Below the pieces are notes generated by a model. That model was not told where the DNA came from. It saw only the letters and a list, made by a program, of their open reading frames with translations, and did not search any database. From positions 22,510-86,509 of the forward strand of contig CATKXR010000015.1 of NCBI GenBank assembly GCA_949840805.1: a stretch of DNA of 64,000 bases, read 5' to 3'. Position 1 is the first letter of the stretch; each line of letters starts with the position of its first letter. Positions 62,214-64,000 of the stretch are shown here, piece by piece. The translations under genes and the position numbers were made by a program. Source of the DNA: an uncultured Lachnospiraceae bacterium (GTDB taxonomy: Bacteria; Bacillota; Clostridia; Lachnospirales; Lachnospiraceae).

Positions 62214-62307
62214 TGCCTCCCCTGTCTAGCCCACAGGAGAGGCGCCTCTTATTGAGAGGTAAATAGCTTGACTTGGGAGCATCCGCTTTGGAGTGGGTGC
62301 TCTTTCT
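62204..62307 (-). ncRNA. Antisense antitoxin RNA (predicted)
   Basis: A strong minus-strand promoter (62314-62342) points into a segment of about 100 nt. It ends at a hairpin of two 11-nt arms (62233-62243 with 62215-62225) followed on that strand by ATTATTTTTTT. The RNA would overlap the last codons and the 3' untranslated part of the toxin mRNA, as in TxpA/RatA. No expression data are available. Confidence 0.72.
62277..62307 (+). terminator. Probable terminator of the toxin mRNA
   Basis: GAGCATCC (62277-62284) pairs with GGGTGCTC (62295-62302, one G.U), followed by TTTCT. It lies just inside the antisense promoter, so the two transcripts fully overlap at their ends. Confidence 0.6.
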
Positions 62308-62313
62308 ACGTTC

Positions 62314-62342
62314 ATTATATACCATGCCTTTGGATTTTGCAA
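62314..62342 (-). promoter_or_regulatory. Promoter of the antisense antitoxin RNA
   Basis: On the minus strand, TTGCAA (62337-62342), exactly 17 bp and a perfect TATAAT (62314-62319). This is stronger than the toxin promoter, as expected for an antitoxin. Confidence 0.8.
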
Positions 62343-62345
62343 GTA

Positions 62346-62828
62346 TTAAAGAAATTTCGCTGGCAGCCCCCGGCTGGCAAGGAAATAGACTATGCCGCAC
62401 AGTTCCAAGTATCCAGCCTGGAAGATTTCTGCTGAGGCGAGGCCGGCTTCAATCCCTTCGTCAAGCTGGGCCTCCTGCTCGAATTCCGCCGCAGTAACGG
62501 TGGCCTTCTCTCTTTTTTCCGGATTCCATCGGATAATTTCCTCGCTGTTTATGTCAATAAGAGCTGGCTGCTCCTTCAAATGGCTTTGGAACTGGGCCAT
62601 GAACTCCGCAAGCTGATCTTCGATTGTCAAGTTGGCGGTAATGCCCTGTACTTTCACAGTATCCAACTGGGCGGCCAGCATTTTTTCTTTGTCCGGATAC
62701 AGATGTGCATAGGTCTGCCAGGTTGTTTCAACCTTTTCATGGCCCAGGCGCTGCGATACCATCAGGATATTAAAACCCATCTCGATCAGCAGGGAGGCGT
62801 GGGAGTGCCGGATAAAATCCAAACGTTT
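62346..62828 (-). pseudogene. Tyrosine recombinase (integrase), C-terminal fragment 1
   Basis: Reading the minus strand from 62828, the frame encodes KRLDFIRHSHASLLIEMG, then LGHEKVETT and TYAHLYP. These are the catalytic Arg-His-x-x-His, His-Glu and Tyr regions of phage/ICE integrases, followed by a C-terminal extension of about 95 residues. The N-terminal arm-binding, core-binding and first catalytic Arg parts are missing. The open frame goes on upstream to 62972 only as an antisense of fragment 2. The gene is therefore broken at the palindrome 62815-62834. Confidence 0.8.
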
Positions 62829-62834
62829 GGATTT
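62815..62834. repeat. Perfect 20-bp palindrome at integrase junction
   Basis: AAATCCAAACGTTTGGATTT is its own reverse complement and lies at the junction of the two oppositely directed integrase fragments. Imperfect symmetry continues for about 8-10 bp on each side, because both fragments code for the same KRLDFIRHSHAS motif. Confidence 0.9.
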
Positions 62835-63051
62835 CATCCGCCACAGCCACGCCTCATTGCTGATTTCCAAATTGGGGGCGCAGCCGAACCTTGTGGCAGA
62901 AAGGATTGGACACGAGAAGATACAGACAACGCTTTTTACATATTCCCATCTGTATCCGAACCAGTCACGCAATCTGGCTGATCAGTTGGATGGATTTATG
63001 GATAGATTAGAGGAAGATGAGGAAGGAGACGATTATGCCGGGAAAGCATAA
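62821..63051 (+). pseudogene. Tyrosine recombinase (integrase), C-terminal fragment 2
   Basis: The plus-strand frame from 62821 encodes KRLDFIRHSHASLLISKLG, then IGHEKIQTT and TYSHLYP, ending in an acidic tail at TAA 63049-63051. It is a second, distinct integrase end (about half its residues match fragment 1), truncated at the same motif. Its tail overlaps the start of the MobC-like gene by 17 bp, a layout typical of functional integrative elements. So fragment 2 is probably the original neighbour of that gene. Confidence 0.8.
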
Positions 63052-63406
63052 AAATTTAACGATAGCATTTCGTACCACTGAATGGGAAAAGGCGATCATA
63101 GAACAGAGGGTAGCATTAAGCGGTATGTATAAGAAGGATTTTATTACAAGAAGCTGTGCATACTCTAATATTGTCGTGGTTGGTAAAAGGGAAAATGTAC
63201 AACGGATTGTAGATGCCTTACAGGAAATGCAGATAGTTATGAGGGAAATTGCCGGGCAGATTCAGTCCGGCAGTTTTTCATTGCATGATGAAAGTTATCA
63301 GGAATTAAAAAGAGATTATTTGGCACTGGCTATTACAGCGGTAGACATAGTAAATGGTGCTGCTTATCTGTTTGAAAAGGAAATTCCTAAAAATCAGAGG
63401 GATTGA
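63035..63406 (+). CDS. MobC-like relaxosome/ribbon-helix-helix protein
   Basis: A 123-residue protein. It opens LTIAFRTTEWEKAIIEQRVA, a beta-strand plus two helices as in ribbon-helix-helix relaxosome proteins, and continues with helical segments of about 60 residues. Small proteins of this kind sit next to integrase or relaxase genes in clostridial integrative elements. The MobC assignment rests on this pattern and context, not on a clear motif. Start 63035 has AAGGAG 6 nt upstream and overlaps the end of integrase fragment 2. No relaxase gene is visible before the window ends. Confidence 0.55.
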   Translation: MPGKHKNLTIAFRTTEWEKAIIEQRVALSGMYKKDFITRSCAYSNIVVVGKRENVQRIVDALQEMQIVMREIAGQIQSGSFSLHDESYQELKRDYLALAITAVDIVNGAAYLFEKEIPKNQRD

Positions 63407-63467
63407 AAGGCAGAATTGGAATTAGAACAGTACCGCAGTGTACTTGGTCTGGGCAGGGAAAGTAAAG

Positions 63468-64000
63468 ATGAAATTGAAACCGAGAGAAATTCGTGATATG
63501 ATATCTAATGAGAAAGTAGGTGGTTTAATGGGAACGGAGAAGCAGGCTGGTTTAAAGCGTGAAGAAACGCTGAAGGCAATTGAGCAGTTGTGTTTACTGG
63601 ATGATAATCTGATGGTATTGGCGTTTGATAGGAATATTGAAGCTACGGAACTATTATTAAATGTTATCCTTCAGCGCAATGATTTGAAAGTTTTGGAGGT
63701 TGTGGCTCAGAGGGAATATAAGAATCCAGTGTCTGGAGGGCGTTCCATTACCATAGATATTTATGCGGCGGACGGGGATGGGAAAATTTATGACGTTGAA
63801 GTTCAGCGTGCATCTTCAGGCGCGGATGTTCATCGGGCAAGATTCCATTCTAGCATGATTGATACAAAAATGTTGAAAGCAGGGCAGGAGTTTAAGGAAA
63901 TCCATGATTCCTATGTAATATTTATCACTGCTAAGGATGTCATGGGTGCAGGGCTTTCCCTATACCATGTCGATAGGGTAATACAGGAGACAGGTGTATA
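63468..64000 (+). CDS. Rpn/PD-(D/E)XK nuclease family protein, partial
   Basis: An open frame runs from ATG 63468 off the right edge (177 codons visible). Residues about 76-94 read ITIDIYAADGDGKIYDVEVQ. This is the D-x-x-x-x-D-x-x-G-x-x-Y-x-V-E-x-Q active-site region of the Rpn/transposase_31-like PD-(D/E)XK family, followed by R and a helix. Members are recombination-promoting nucleases that are common in Lachnospiraceae genomes, often in many copies. Start choices at 63468, 63498 and 63528 are all possible and none has a strong ribosome site. It is cut by the window end. Confidence 0.75.
   Translation, partial: MKLKPREIRDMISNEKVGGLMGTEKQAGLKREETLKAIEQLCLLDDNLMVLAFDRNIEATELLLNVILQRNDLKVLEVVAQREYKNPVSGGRSITIDIYAADGDGKIYDVEVQRASSGADVHRARFHSSMIDTKMLKAGQEFKEIHDSYVIFITAKDVMGAGLSLYHVDRVIQETGV

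Noticed and set aside
62829..62972. Upstream 48 codons of the minus-strand integrase frame.
   Set aside because: They are just the antisense of integrase fragment 2. Homology to integrases starts only at 62828.

Overview
The window looks like chromosome of an anaerobic, low-G+C-phylum Gram-positive bacterium, most probably a Lachnospiraceae (Clostridia). The evidence is strong AGGAGG ribosome sites, sigma-A-type TTGAAA/TATAAT promoters, GpmI, HolA, ComEC, BceRSAB and GerMN proteins of clostridial type, LPXTG and choline-binding-like surface proteins, and moderately G+C-rich codon use. Species cannot be named from the sequence alone. No rRNA, tRNA, CRISPR array or complete insertion sequence was seen.

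Region 1-16 kb holds an M20 amidohydrolase and two members of a family of three related membrane proteins. It also holds a two-component system (4081-6187, minus strand) divergent from a full tripartite RND efflux set (adaptor, RND permease, two TolC-like proteins; 6445-13590). Four copies of a TCACA(A/G) direct repeat at 11/21-bp spacing lie in the divergent intergenic region and are the likely operator. MgtC/SapB, a small membrane protein and the third family member follow.

Region 16-39 kb is a surface-protein locus. A promoter and a structured, untranslated leader of about 340 nt precede three exported proteins. These are a cell-wall-binding-repeat/DUF6273-like protein, a GLUG-repeat/cell-wall-binding protein, and a 4,513-residue LPETG-anchored adhesin with at least eleven SpaA/Cna-B-like modules. 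The adhesin stop overlaps (ATGA) the start of a translational GTPase of the EF-G/TetM type whose C-terminus is fused to a YacP/Rae1-like NYN nuclease domain. I regard this as the most interesting protein here: one polypeptide that would bring an A-site-directed GTPase and an A-site mRNA endonuclease to the same ribosome.

Region 39-55.6 kb is mostly housekeeping or conserved. It includes gpmI; a NERD-domain protein with a zinc-ribbon membrane protein; an ABC exporter; DegV; a histidine kinase with a GerMN lipoprotein (recalling MtrB-LpqB); comEC, whose best start is an ATA codon; a BI-1 family protein; holA; a NADAR protein; and a 7TM-type kinase with a NarL-type regulator. Two copies of an 85-bp dispersed element lie after gpmI and holA.

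Region 55.6-64 kb starts with a BceRSAB-type peptide-antibiotic sensing/resistance module and guaA. This GMP synthase has kept its ATP-pyrophosphatase part, but the glutamine amidotransferase domain has lost its catalytic Cys/His/Glu region. After the guaA terminator come a type I toxin-antitoxin locus (41-residue holin-like toxin with a convergent antisense RNA), two tyrosine-recombinase 3' fragments joined head to head at a 20-bp perfect palindrome, a MobC-like gene and the start of an Rpn/PD-(D/E)XK nuclease gene. This is the decayed edge of an integrated mobile element beside guaA.
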